NCBI GenBank assembly: GCA_003008705.1
Contig: PDUO01000053.1
Location: 251,891-315,890, forward strand
Source of the DNA: Pezicula radicicola
Lineage: Eukaryota; Ascomycota; Leotiomycetes; Helotiales; Dermateaceae
Length of the DNA stretch: 64,000 bases
Direction of reading: 5' to 3'
Below, piece by piece: positions 45,828 through 58,665 of this stretch. The notes under the pieces are model-generated. The model saw only the letters and a program-made list of their open reading frames with translations. It had not been told where the DNA came from and did no database searches. Both the position numbers and the translations under genes were made by a program. The stretch's first letter is position 1. The number at the start of each line of letters is the position of its first letter.

Positions 45828-46289
45828 TAAGTATCAGCAAACCTCGGTCCTCAATCCCCTCATCAAAAAACCATTACTATCCGGACTTTGATTAAGTTAG
45901 TATCTATATAAGTATTATATACACCATCGCTACTTACTCATGGCTATCTAATATCATTGCGATAACCCTCCAAAGAAGGTTACTCCACCTAATAGCTTCA
46001 TCAAGGTACCCACCGCCGACTAACTTAAAACCAACGAAGATAGTACTAAAGATAACTATATATATACATCGAGTAATAGATCTAGCTAGCCTTCTAGCGT
46101 ATAATAGAAGTAGTAAGTAGCTTCTTTAAATTAAAGTCTATACCTAAAGATTTATAGGACTAGAGTTATCCTCTAGTATATATACTAAGATTATAGACCT
46201 CAAGAGTATTATAGGCCTTTCTATATAATTATTTAGATTATACCTTTTATTTCGGAATTATTTAGAAATTCTACCTAATAAAATCCTAT
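45828..46289. other. Right flank of the Harbinger element, unidentified
   Basis: The first about 200 bases are less AT rich than the block that follows. A minus-strand frame can be read (DEAIRWSNLLWRVIAMILD) with stops at likely Gln/Trp codons, but no family is recognised. No Tc1 transposase 3' half is seen here. Confidence 0.35.
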
Positions 46290-49200
46290 TAAATCCTAAG
46301 CTATGAATTATTAACCCAGTAACTCCTACCTATATACCTATACCCACTACCCTATTTAATCTACCTAAAGTCTATAATATAAATATCTATCTACCTTAGT
46401 TTACTCTAAGTAAGTTCCTCCCTCTTTCTTCTCTCTTCCTCCTCTTACTTCTTCCTCTCCAACTCTATCTAAATATACTCCCTCTTTACTTTTACTTCTA
46501 TCTCCTGAATCCGAGCCTCTTTATATAGGTATAAGAGCTTAAGTACTTCTACCTTATTCTTAGCTTGAATTTCTTATAATTCTACTACTACTTTCTTGGC
46601 TTCTTTTTCTTTATCTTCTATAAGACACTAGACTTCTTCTTACTCCTATATCTTTTATATAACCTATTGAATTTAAAGTTTAGTATCCCTTTTATCCTTC
46701 TGAAGCTATTACTAAATAGTATCGGATACCCCTATATCACGACCTTTATCTATAGTTTCTGGAATCTCTGATATTTTCAGAGTCTTGTAATCCTCCTTTA
46801 GCGCTAGGGCTGTAGTCTTTATTACTATTAATATAGTAGAACTAATATAAGGGACTAATTGGAAATCATCTAGTGACTAAACTAGCCCTGAAAACAAGGA
46901 TCGAGATAGAGTAACTTTGGTTCTTGTATAGTACTTAGCTAGTATACTATAGATATAGTTGAGAGTAGTTATCGCTAGTAATAGAAGCTAGTTGACTTTG
47001 GTAGTATTACTCTAATATATAACTTATACTATACCCTTAGCTAGTGTCTAAATATCTCTTGTATTTCCCTAAGAAGGAAGTCTTAATATCTCTACTATTA
47101 ACTTCAGAAGCTCTTAATATATAATTAGGTCTTATATTAAAGGAAAGGTAATCTAAGATTACTTGAGCTTATTATCTAGTAGTTGAAGACTATATACTAG
47201 ACTTAAAGATAGAAATAAGATCTTATCTATAAAATAACTACTTAGCCCCTTATTAATATATATAAGATTATTTATATTATTATTATAATCTATAAGAATA
47301 ATAATTATTTTCCTAGTGAATTTAGACTTAGTAATATTATTAATTAATTTATCTATTACTTCTTATATAAACTAGCCCTAACTAAGTTAGTAGACTTTAT
47401 CTATAAAGAGAACTTTATTTAAACTATACTTAAGTTACTTTATAGTCTTTAACCTAGTTTAACTAATATATTAGTTAATGAGATTAGTTATAGAGTATTT
47501 AACTACTTTAACCTAAGATAGGAAACTAAGGTTATAGTAAACTTAGTTGAATTTCTAAGCTATAGTTATTTTTCTAGTCTCTAGTATATAGGATTAGAAT
47601 ATTTAGAATAGACTATAGGAAAGGGTTTTTAAATACTAAGTAACCCCTTAAATATAAAGTTTATAGATATCTATCTATAAGGCTCAAGACCTTAGATATA
47701 TATCCCTTTAGTAACTTTTAAAAATCTATCTAATTTTACTATTATACCTTTATAGTTGATAATACCTTTAAAGAGCTCTTTGAGATTTATTCTAGTACTA
47801 GATACTTAATTATAGTCTATATCAAAGTTCTATAGCTTGAATATAAAATTAATAGATCTCTATACTACTAGTAATATAGATTATTAGACCTAGTAGTTTA
47901 CTTTAGCTTTTAAGATAAGATTCTCTATATTACTACTATTACTAAAATTTAATCTATTTCAGAGTTAGCTTAATATATCGATAGTAGTAGATATAACTTA
48001 CTGAGTTACTCCTAGATCCTGATTTATAAGCTTGAGTTAGAGAATCTCCTATAATTTAGAATTACTAAAATCCTTGAACTAGAAAGTATCCGAGAGCTAG
48101 AATTATTAAGTAAGACTAGAGTTAATATTTTAGAATATATCTACTATTTATAATTTATATCCAAGGAGTAGAATATAATAGTCATCGTTAAGTATACTTT
48201 AGACCTTAATAATAATTATATTAATTATAGTAGTCTTATATATATTAGTACTACTTCTACCTCCTAAGCTAGAACTAGAGTAGAGTATATAAATCTTATT
48301 AATGATTAGAACCTTCCTAATAGTTATTATAAGGATAACTTTAGTATTAGCTTTAGATTATCTAATTATATTATTAATGAAATTAGATAGATTCTTAATA
48401 ATAACTTAAATATTTAAAATTAGTAAATATAAAGTTTAGATATTAAATATAAACTTACCTTTACTATTACTTAGTATCCTAATATCTATTAGAATTCAAC
48501 TATATAATTTTATAATAATAGTCTTTCTAGTATCTAGAGAGCTAAGAAATATATAATTAAGAGATATATTAATTAATTTCTTTTTATCTAATTCTCTCTT
48601 ATAGTTTATCTTAATAAGATTAATTATAAAGCTTATTAAATCCTTGATAGATTTCAAGCTAGTAAGTTATTAAAGTTATATCTATATATTATAAGTAAGG
48701 ATTACCTTTAATAGATCTAGACTAATAAGATTCTCCTTATAAATATAATAGTTATTAGAACTAGATCCTTCCTTCCTCTACTTAGTTAGATAATCTAACT
48801 AGTACTCCTGAATTTAGATAAATATATTCTCTAATACTCTAGTATTACTAAACCTATCCTAACCTCTATCTCTTCCTAATCTATAGATAATAATTTATAT
48901 ATATAGTCTATTAACTCTATCCTTAATATCTATTCTAAACTTATAGAATTAATTTATCTAGAATTATAATATTCTTAAGAGCTTAGTATTAGTATAATCC
49001 TTGAAATAGAGAGTATATAGTATATAACTAGAAAAACCTAGGTTATATTCAAAGAATTTCTCTATTTACTTATAGTAACTAATAAATATAAAAACTACCT
49101 TTCTAGTAAGGTTCTTAATTTTAGTAAGTAAGTAATCAAGGACTATCTTACTATTATAGTTATATCCCTCGGCTAGTTAATATACCTTATTGATAAAATA

Positions 49201-52200
49201 TACCCTATCTTCTAAATTCTTAAGTTACTCTAGATAATTTTTTACTTTAGTAATACTATTATAGATAAGATATAAACTAGTAGTCTTAATGAATCTATCT
49301 CTAGAAAGGACTTTAATAGATATTAAAACTTTTATATAGTATCTAGCTATAGTTATTTTACCTTTATATAGTTAGAATAGTAATACTTAAAGGACTAAAT
49401 AAAGAAAATATCTATATCTAGATTACCTAGTAATATAAGTCCTAAATATTCCTTCCTGAGATTAGTATCTTACTAGATAGATATTTTAACCTTAGCCTTA
49501 ATTTTCAATACCTAGACTTTAACTTCTTCTAGACCTATTATCTCTATAATCTTATTTATAGTAGGATTATATATATTTTCCTAGTCCTTCTAGTACTACT
49601 ACTCTATCTTAGAGGGGGATTTATTATACTTAACTATAACCTTGATATATTCTTGAAACCTTAAATACTAATCTAGAGTTAATATTACTAGCCCGGGTAT
49701 AGTCTATAAGGATTTCTTAGTAAATAAGTACCTAGGTTTTAGATTACTATTATTATAGATATCTAGTAGATCTTCCTAGTAGGAGTTTTATTCCTTGTTT
49801 ATCTACTCCTTAGCTACTATAAGATCTATTTACTTTTATATAAGGATAGTCTATTATTTAGAATCAAAGTATATATCCCTTATACTCTGAGTAATCTACT
49901 CTATTTTCTCCTCTATCTTTATAACTTCTTTAAGATATTTCTAAGTCTTCTTATTCTATTTTAACTATTCTTTAAGGGCCCTCAAGGCTCTTTTTACTAT
50001 TTCCTTTCTATTATATTTATATTTAGAATATACTAGTAGAGTACTAGAGTAATACTACTATAATTAATTATAGCTACTAGAGTACTTCTAGATTAAAATA
50101 ATTTTATAAAGAACTTTCGAGTAGTTAAAAAGCTAGTAGTAACTACTAGTATATTTATATAAATTGTATTTTAGTATTATACTACTAAAGGAATAAGTTA
50201 GAAGCTATAATTTAATAGAAGAGGCTACTACTAAACTTACTATAGTTCTTTATATCTACTATCTAGGTATAGTATCTTAAAGTCTTTATTAGAAGATAAT
50301 AGTACTATTTAATCTAGATACTTCTTATACTTTATAAGGAATCCTTTATAAATATAATTATTTTACTTTAAATAATTAAAAAGTTTCTATTAAATATCTT
50401 TTCTCTTTTAAGTATTTATAAAGGTCTTAGGGTTACTAATTATAATTAAACTATTTTATACTTAGGAAAGTAAAATATTCAACTATTCTAGTATAGTTAT
50501 AAACCTAATATTATATAACTTATTACTTCTTATTATTAAAACTAAAATAATATTACTTTCTTTACCTTAGTAATTATTTAAGTTAAAGAGTTAGTTTTAG
50601 TTTTATTAGAATAAAGGAGAAGTATAAATTAATTAAATAATATAAGTAATAAAATAATAAAAGAGTAAATATAGATAGATTATATTATATATTACTAATC
50701 TTTTAATCTACTTAGAAGATTAGATCTATTAAGGTATTTCAAGTAATCTAAATATATAAAACTAATTAGTAGTTAATATTATATAATAATAAATTAGAAA
50801 ATTATTCACTAATAGTTAATATCTAAAGAGACTACTTTAATATCTTTAAACTAAGTTTTATTAATAGTCTAGTATAAATAAAATTAAATTTATCTAAGTT
50901 ATTAAGTATAGAGTTATTCTCTTAGGTAAGTTAGTCTCTTAAAAGCTTTAATTAGCTAAGGTATAGTATAATTATAATAAGTATATTTAATCTATACCTC
51001 TACTATACTAGATATTAAATATACTTTAAAATTATCTAGGCTTTGAACTTATTCTATTTAGAGGATATTCTACTATTGTTTAACTCTTACCTAGTCTTTA
51101 ACTCTATTTCTAGATAAGAATAAATAATAAATATTATATTATTATAGAAGCTCTAAAGATTAATATATTAAAGGGTTAAGTTAGTATTAGTAAGATTAAG
51201 ATAGATTAAGTAATAAATCATTAAGGAAATTTTAGATCTTATCTAATATTATTATATAAGAGTAATATATAGAAAGTCTTTAAGAATAAGTTATTTAAAG
51301 AGGGATCTATTAAGATTAAAACTATTACCTTACTCTATACTAAGCTTATATAAATACTTAGGTTAAAGTTATTTATAGTCTTTGATTATAATCAACTACT
51401 TTATATAAGGTTCTAAAGAAGTTAAGATATAAGCTTCTAAGATCTCGCCGGCCTCTTTAATAAGAATAATACTAGATAAAACTACTTATATTATAAGAGA
51501 GTATTTAATAGTATTATTTATTATATAGGTAATAATCCTCTTAGTCTTAATAATATTAATATCTCTCTCTTTAAAGATATAATTAAGTTCTATCTAATCT
51601 AAGTTAAATTATTATCTAGTATCTTGAATCTTATTAATAAGATTATCTAGAATAGCTATCTACTATCGGATTAAAGTAACTTATCTTATATTAAGTAGTA
51701 TTTTCTAAACTACTATAACCTCTTTAGACTAGATATATTAAAGAGATCCTAGATTATTTTCATCTTTGATCTATTGATTAAGTAGGTAGAATAGGCTTAT
51801 AGCTTTCCCTTTCTTTCTAACTTGAGTTATACTATCTTCTCTATCTTTTAGAACTATAAAAGTATCGAAGAAAGGAAGGTCCTCTAATAGAAACTTAAGA
51901 AACTCTATAAGATAGTTCTTCTAGATATTTATAGACTAAAAATACTTGAAAGTATCTCGAAGCCTTACCTTATACTTCTATAACCTTTGTTTTAGCTTAT
52001 TGATTTAAGTCTATTAGGTTTAATTAAGCTTAATACTAGTCTACTCTTGAATTATAAGTAACTTCATCTAATTAGTAGACTTTCCTCCTAGATAAACTAT
52101 AGCTAAGGATAGAATTCTAATATCTATTAGATCTTTAAGGAATTAATCAAGAGTATAATTTATAAAGTAAACTATAAGAATCCTCTATAATATAGAGTTA

Positions 52201-53300
52201 TATAGGACTTTTACTACTAGAGCTCTAATAAAGGACTTTCTAATTCCTAGATCTTATTAGAGATAAGAATAAATTAATTAATATTAACTCTTACCTAGTA
52301 GACTCTAGACTAAACTAATATACTAGAGTAAGTTAGTATAAAGAGACCTTATTTATAAATTATCTAGAATAATACTCTTCTTAATATATAAGAGATCCTT
52401 TAGATCTTTTCCTAATTATAATTTAAGAGACCTAATAACTTTTACTAACTAAAAGAATAGGCCTCTAATATCTTTACCTATCTTCTAATAAAGAAGCTTA
52501 TCTATTAATAGTAAATTATTTATTTTCTATAAGTATTATAAGAATAGTTTAAATATAAAAATTATAGTATTAAGCTAGACTAACTTAATATTTCTAATAG
52601 TCTTTATCTTAGAAAGTATATATAATAGTATTAAATTATCTATAAACTATATTATAATAGTAGTAGAGGTTTTAGTAAGCTCTTTCTCGTTCTAGTAGAT
52701 TATAGAGAATACTACTAGTTTACTATTAATTAAAAGATATACTATATTCCCCTATCTTAGAATATAGTAATTATCCTTTAAAAAGTCCTTCTACTTATCT
52801 AGTTTAATCTTTTTTAAATATAGGAGTTCCTTATTATACTTTAGTATAATACCCTATAGTAACTATTTATAATTAGTCCCTATCTCTACTTCTATTAAAG
52901 AGAGACTATCTATAATAATACCCTTATAGTAACTAACCTTTATTCCTATTAAGATTTTTAATTTATCTTATATTTTACTAAGTATATCCTTATAAAGAAG
53001 TTAGAACTAATTATTAAGGTAGATAATAAGATAGGAGAATATAATTTCTAAGTTATTAATAAAATCAATAGTTTAAAAGAAGAGTTAGTCTTTTAATAGA
53101 AGCTTATTTATAGTAGGTATAATTAAAATCTCTCTATAATCTATATAATTATTATTATATCTACCTTTAGGTTTTACTTCTATATTATTATAAAGTTCTA
53201 ATATATCTAAGGGTAAGGTATACTTAATCTTTTAACTAAGAATTCAAGTTTCTCTATTAAGTAATTTTAAGATTAAGTCTAGGATATTTAATGAATCTAC
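46290..53300 (-). pseudogene. RIP-destroyed NFX1/UPF1-type helicase with three CbbX-like AAA+ modules
   Basis: Reading the minus strand through TAG/TAA breaks recovers a single large gene. An N-terminal part is seen at 53250-52400 (DYREILIIPTINKLLLKDQL). Walker A is split by an intron near 52240-52310 (SLLG / IRKSFIRAL, for GPPG / TGKSFIGAL). Motif Ia is ILIVYFINYTLD (for CYTNHALD). Motif II is LIKEAGEILEAYIL near 51425-51470 (DEAG to KEAG). Motif V is NNY-x-GKESNIILVLIIRSN near 50525-50580, then a coiled coil near 49900-50040. AAA1 is at 49200-48950 (LDYLLTKIKNLTRKVVFIFI, NLGFSSYI). AAA2 is at 48760-47990 (Walker A now SSLDTRKT; DDYYILLLGYK). AAA3 is at about 47760-47150. A C-terminal coiled coil (KNKVEVLKLLYLYKEAR) ends near 46290. 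The implied length, about 2,300 codons, fits the family. No product is possible. Confidence 0.85.
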
Positions 53301-54099
53301 TACTACTAGGTAAGGTAATAATACTTTACTAGGTAAGGAGATAAGCTATAGTAGTAGTTATATAAAGGCCTAAGAAGTATTTAGATTTAAGAGACTACTA
53401 GTAAATAACTTTATAAGAGCCTCCTAGAAGAATAGTAGTTCTATTATACTAAGTAGTAGTTATATAAGAACTAAACTAAAACTAATAGTCTTTAAGAATA
53501 GTAATTATAGATAGTAAAGTAATAGTATAATATTTTTATTAAGAAAGATAACTAAGGTATTAAATTATATTAATACCTAAAGGGTAAAGAGTCTAGAAGG
53601 GCTTAATAGAAGTTTATAAATATAGATTACTAGGTTAGCTTAGATATATATAGTTTTAATAAAAAGCTTTCTATTACAAGGGGTAGATAGGGTTCTTAGT
53701 TATATAGAACTTTATTAAAGAATACTAAGAGTCTAGTAATTCAAGGATTATCTAAACTTAAAGATATTATTTATCTTTGATTATAGTATAAACTAGATAG
53801 AATAGTAAAGATCTTCTAAAGTAGTATCTATAGGAGCTATCTTAATTTCTAATAATAGGATAATTTAGGGAGTTAGTATTAATAATAGAAATAGTAAATA
53901 GAAGGTTACTATATACTATACTTAATTATTTAACTAATCTATAAACTTCTATATCTTACTTTAATATTTAATCTAGGGATAATATATTATCTAACTATAC
54001 TAAATCTAATTTCTAAGTTAAACCTAGATAATATACTTTATAGTAATAGTATTATACCTTATTAAATAGTAGTATAAGTCTTATTATAACTATTTATTA
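53301..54099. other. AT-rich gap between two decayed genes
   Basis: CA and TG are almost absent. It may contain the first part of the minus-strand helicase gene and the promoter of the plus-strand gene, but no frame is readable with confidence. Confidence 0.4.
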
Positions 54100-55650
54100 A
54101 CTATATCTAGATTAGCTTATAGATAACTATTAGCTAGTAGTTTATAAAATATACTACCTCTATCCTAGTACAGACTAGCTATAGCCTATAAAACTAAGAA
54201 ATTATTCTTGATTATAGAGTTTTATATTAATCTATTAGGTAGCTAAGGAAAGGGTTATAAAGAGAGAGACCTTCTAGTATCTTACTTATATTAATCTAAA
54301 TTATTTTATCTACTTATAATTATAAAGAGTAATACCTTAATTATCTCTATTTTTTCTTTTAACCTTTAACTCTAGTATTAAGATATCTTCTTATTATAGT
54401 TTATATTAAGGTTTTAATAGAGATAGAGGAAGAGGGTCCTAGTATAGTACTAACCTTAGTTAAGCTAGACTACTCTAAAATCTAATACTACTAAAGCTAT
54501 TAGGGTTTACTATTAATAGTATTAATATTAAGATATTATTAATAGAGGAGGATACTCCTATAATTAAGGGTATCGAATATATTATATCTTATAATTAGTT
54601 TAATAGAAAATCTCTAGTTATCCTTATACTAGATTAGTCTCTAAGTCTCTAATCCCTAATTATTAAACTAATTTAAGAGACTTAGACCCTACTCTCCTTA
54701 GAATCAATATAGAATATTTATTAATATCTTAAATAATATAGATTCCCTACTAGTATAGACTCTACTAGTAGTAGATCTATAGTTAAAGTCTAATAATAAA
54801 GATATATTTTAAGATATTAATACTACTTAATATATATTATACCCCTTAGAATCTATATTCCGTATATTATAAACTATATAACTATACTATAATCTATAAG
54901 TAATAGATATTATAGGATATAGTAGTATATTTAGGAATCTACTAAGATTTTCTAGGTTTAAATTAAAGACCTTCTAGTTTAATATTAATATTATTAGAGA
55001 TATTATACTCTTTATCTATAAGGAAAGCTCCCTTATAGAACTTATTACTAATCTATAAGGCTATAGTTATATATTCCTAGAGGTATATATAATATAAGAT
55101 TCTAAGGTTTAGAATTTATACTCCTACTAATATATTATCTAATATAAATTTAATAACTTAAAGTTTCTAGTTTAAATAGAAACTAATAACTATATTAAAG
55201 AAGCTAATATAAAAGTACTATTAAGTATTATAAATTCTATAAGTTAATTATCTCTTAATAATATACTTAGAATAATAATTATAAGTTATACTAAGGTCTC
55301 TTAAGATCTATAACTTTAACTAAAGATATAAGGTATAAGAGTATATTAGGATTAGATCTTTAATATAAAGATATATACTAACTATAAGCCTTTCGATATA
55401 AATAAAATCTTACTATAACTTTAGATAAATTAAATATCTAAATTCCTTATTATATATTACTAATTTAGTCTCTTTAATAAGCCCGAGGTCAAGGATATCT
55501 AATAAGATATTATTTAATAGGAGAATAGTAATTTAGCCCTATTAGTATATTTCTATACCCTCGTTAAGTATATTATAGATATAGTTTATAACTTTAATTA
55601 ATAATAGTATAAAGTTAACTAGGATAGTTAAGAACCTCTATATATTATAA
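54100..55650 (+). pseudogene. RIP-destroyed conserved fungal protein gene
   Basis: One plus-strand frame reads as protein for several hundred codons if TAG/TAA are taken as former Gln/Trp. Phrases include VAKERVIKRETF, SYN-x-FNRKSLVILI, IIGYSSIFRNLLRFSRF, FKLKTFQFNINIIRDIILFI, GYSYIFLEVYII (for GYGHTFPEAYxT) and ISKFLIIYYQFSL (for FLIAYHxxGLF). This order (SYNWL...ILVPG, GNLLRFxR, GYGHTFPEAY, PxFxxAYHxxGLF) is that of a widespread ascomycete family, sometimes labelled geranylgeranyl pyrophosphate synthetase in databases, to my recollection. Its function is unclear and I assign none. It is head to head with the helicase pseudogene. Confidence 0.6.
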
Positions 55651-58600
55651 AGTAAATTAAAGAAGGGAGGAGGGTACTTCTATCTAATCTTATATACCTC
55701 TTAGAAGTTTTATAATAAAGTACTAGCTTCTATTAGCCCTGATTTTAATTAGAATAATTTAGTTTAGTATAATTTTAGCTAAGGATAAATTAGGTTAGTT
55801 TATAAAATTTTAATACTAAGTTAAAACTTACCTTTAGACTAGTTAATACCTTCTATACCTTGATTATATATTATATCTAGTTTATATAAAATAGAGAGAA
55901 GAAAAGTAAGTTAATTCCAGGCCTAAACCTCTTTAGATATCTATTGAATAATATATAAAAGAAATAATTTTATTAATTCTATATCTACTAGCTAGTAGAC
56001 TATTACTAAGTTCTTTAGTTTATAGTTTAGATCTTAGTTATATAACTCGATTATATTATATCTAAATATAATATCTAAGAACTTTATCTAGATACTTATA
56101 GAATTATATATTATCTTAGTATTAAAAGTAAGGAAGTTATTATATAGAAATATATAAGAGTTAAAGGTTATATTATATAAAGCTATAATAGTAAATATAC
56201 CTAATATAATATACTAATCTAAAGGTATATATTAGTCTTAGAATATTAGTAGAGACTTAATATATTAGAAGATAATATTATTATATAATAAATAATAAAT
56301 ATATAATATTAGAATTAATCTAAGAAATCTATAAGGTCTAATATACTACTATAGAGAGAAATTATCTCTCTAAACCTAATAACCTCAAGAATACTAATTT
56401 CTAACTTATAATACTTGAATTTATATAGTAGATATAAGTTATCCAAGGAATAGAGAGATATTATTTTTAGCTTAGATACTTCTTATAATCTAATATTATA
56501 TAGTTGAAGGATAGTTAAACTTATATATTAATATTTAACTCTATATATAAGGGTAATTATATTATTACCTTAGTAGTAGATGTATTTTCTCTAGTTTCTA
56601 TTACTCTCGCTGAAAGTAATAAGAGTAGTATTAAGGAATTTATATATAATTTTAATAAGTATTGATTTAAGTACTAAATAAGATATATTTTCAAGCTTAT
56701 TATTAGAAACTCCTAATTAATATATATATTAGAAGTTACTACTACTCTATTAATAATAAAATAGTTTTACTCTCTATTTAATAGTTTAAGTTTTATATTA
56801 AATAATATATTTATATTCTCTCTTTTATATAAGCTTATTTATATAACTCTAATAATAAAAATAACTAATTCTAAATATATTTAATAATTAACTACTCTTC
56901 TACTATCTACTAAAATTATAAAAGTTAAGGACTACTACTCTATTATATATATATATATAAGTATATTACTTAAATTTCTCTTCGGAAGAGATAATATATT
57001 TCTAAAAATATAATATTTATTAAATAGTAATAAATTACCTAATTAAATTACCTTATAGTAATTATCTTACTATAAGAATAGTTACTCTATTCCCGATTTA
57101 AACTAGTAACTAACCCTAAGTTAACTACTTCTTTAACTTCTTTATAGATTTAGAACTATAAGAATAATAACTAAAAATAATAATATAAATATTACTCTTA
57201 TTTTATCTAGTAGTACTTCTTTATAAATATTAATTATATTTAATAATATTTTATCCCCTTAAGAATAACTATATTCTATTTATATTATATATTTAAATTA
57301 CTACTAATAACCTTTATTAGCTCTAAACTCTAGTATTACTTAGTTTATTTTTTAATTATAATAATAACTCTAAAATTAAAATAATAAAAGAGTTAGAAAA
57401 TAGTATAACTCTTATATACCTAAGCCTCTTTATATTAAATAATAATTTAGTTAGAATAGTTATATAAATTAATATATATATAGTTATTAATTATTTTATT
57501 TAAAGGAAGACTAATCTATAAAGAGTTTACTACTATATTTATTAATTATCTAATTTTAGCTTTTAAGGTTTTATAAACTATAACTATAGTTAGTTATAGT
57601 TATTTTAAGTTATAGTCTAATTTTTAACTAATAACTAACTTAGATAAAAGTTATTTTAGACTAATAACTACTTTAAGCTAATAATCTATTTTAATACTAT
57701 AAGCTTTTTTTTAGTACTCCCCCTTTAAGGAATTTAAGTAGTTATTATATAGTTTTAATTAAGATTTTAAATTACTAAAATTTTAATATAGAATAAAGAA
57801 GTTATAATAGCTTATAAAACTAGCTTCCTTATATATAGCTATTAGGATTTAACTAATAGTTTCTTAATTATATTACTTAAACTAGTTTTATTATTATTTA
57901 TATATATATTTTAAAACCTTTAAATATATATAAGAATAGGTATCTTAATTATATTTATCTTATAATATTTTATCTTTCTATATCTCCTTCCTTCCTTCCT
58001 TCTATATTTATACTAGGTTATAATACTTATATTATCTATTTTATTATTTACTACTATATTATTATACTCTCTAAAGCTATCTTAAATTAGGTAACTATAG
58101 GGATTAACTAAATAATTTTATAATAGTACTCTAAAAACTTATAACTATCTTAGGATATATATCCTTATCTATATTAGACTCTCTATATTATCTATATAGA
58201 TATAATACTAATGATCCTAATAACTAAAGCTAAAATACTAAAAGTAATATTAATTTAGTTACTTAATGAAAGGCTATATAAACTAAGTATAGTCGGGAGG
58301 GGTAGAGGTATTATAGAAGAATTATAAGATATTAGACTAGATCTATTAGTTAGTAAGGTTGAAGTAGTAATGAGTATATTAGGAGGTTACCCTTATATTA
58401 GTAAATTAAAACCTAAGATCTAAAAGAATAAATTATAGAAACTTCTTTTAAAGAAGGAAGTAGTAATAAAATTAAATAGAGTTATATTCAATATTAATAT
58501 AGGGTTTAGCCTATAATCTATAATCTATAAAACTATATTCGTTGTTAAGGTATTTCTAAGTAAATAGTAATCGTTGATTAGAAAAGGGCGTAGTATTATA

Positions 58601-58660
58601 ACTAAGTATATATATAGTGTATAGTACCTACTTCCTAGTATATTTTTAATTGGATAACTA
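55651..58660. other. AT-rich RIP block, mostly unreadable
   Basis: Composition is as in the flanking pseudogenes, with CA/TG and CG nearly gone and CT/AG kept. A plus-strand frame near 58190-58560 reads protein-like (SIVGRGRGIIEEL, DIRLDLLVSKVEVVMSILGG) with TAA/TAG breaks, suggesting a third dead gene that I do not recognise. Nothing else can be supported. Confidence 0.4.
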
Positions 58661-58665
58661 TACTA

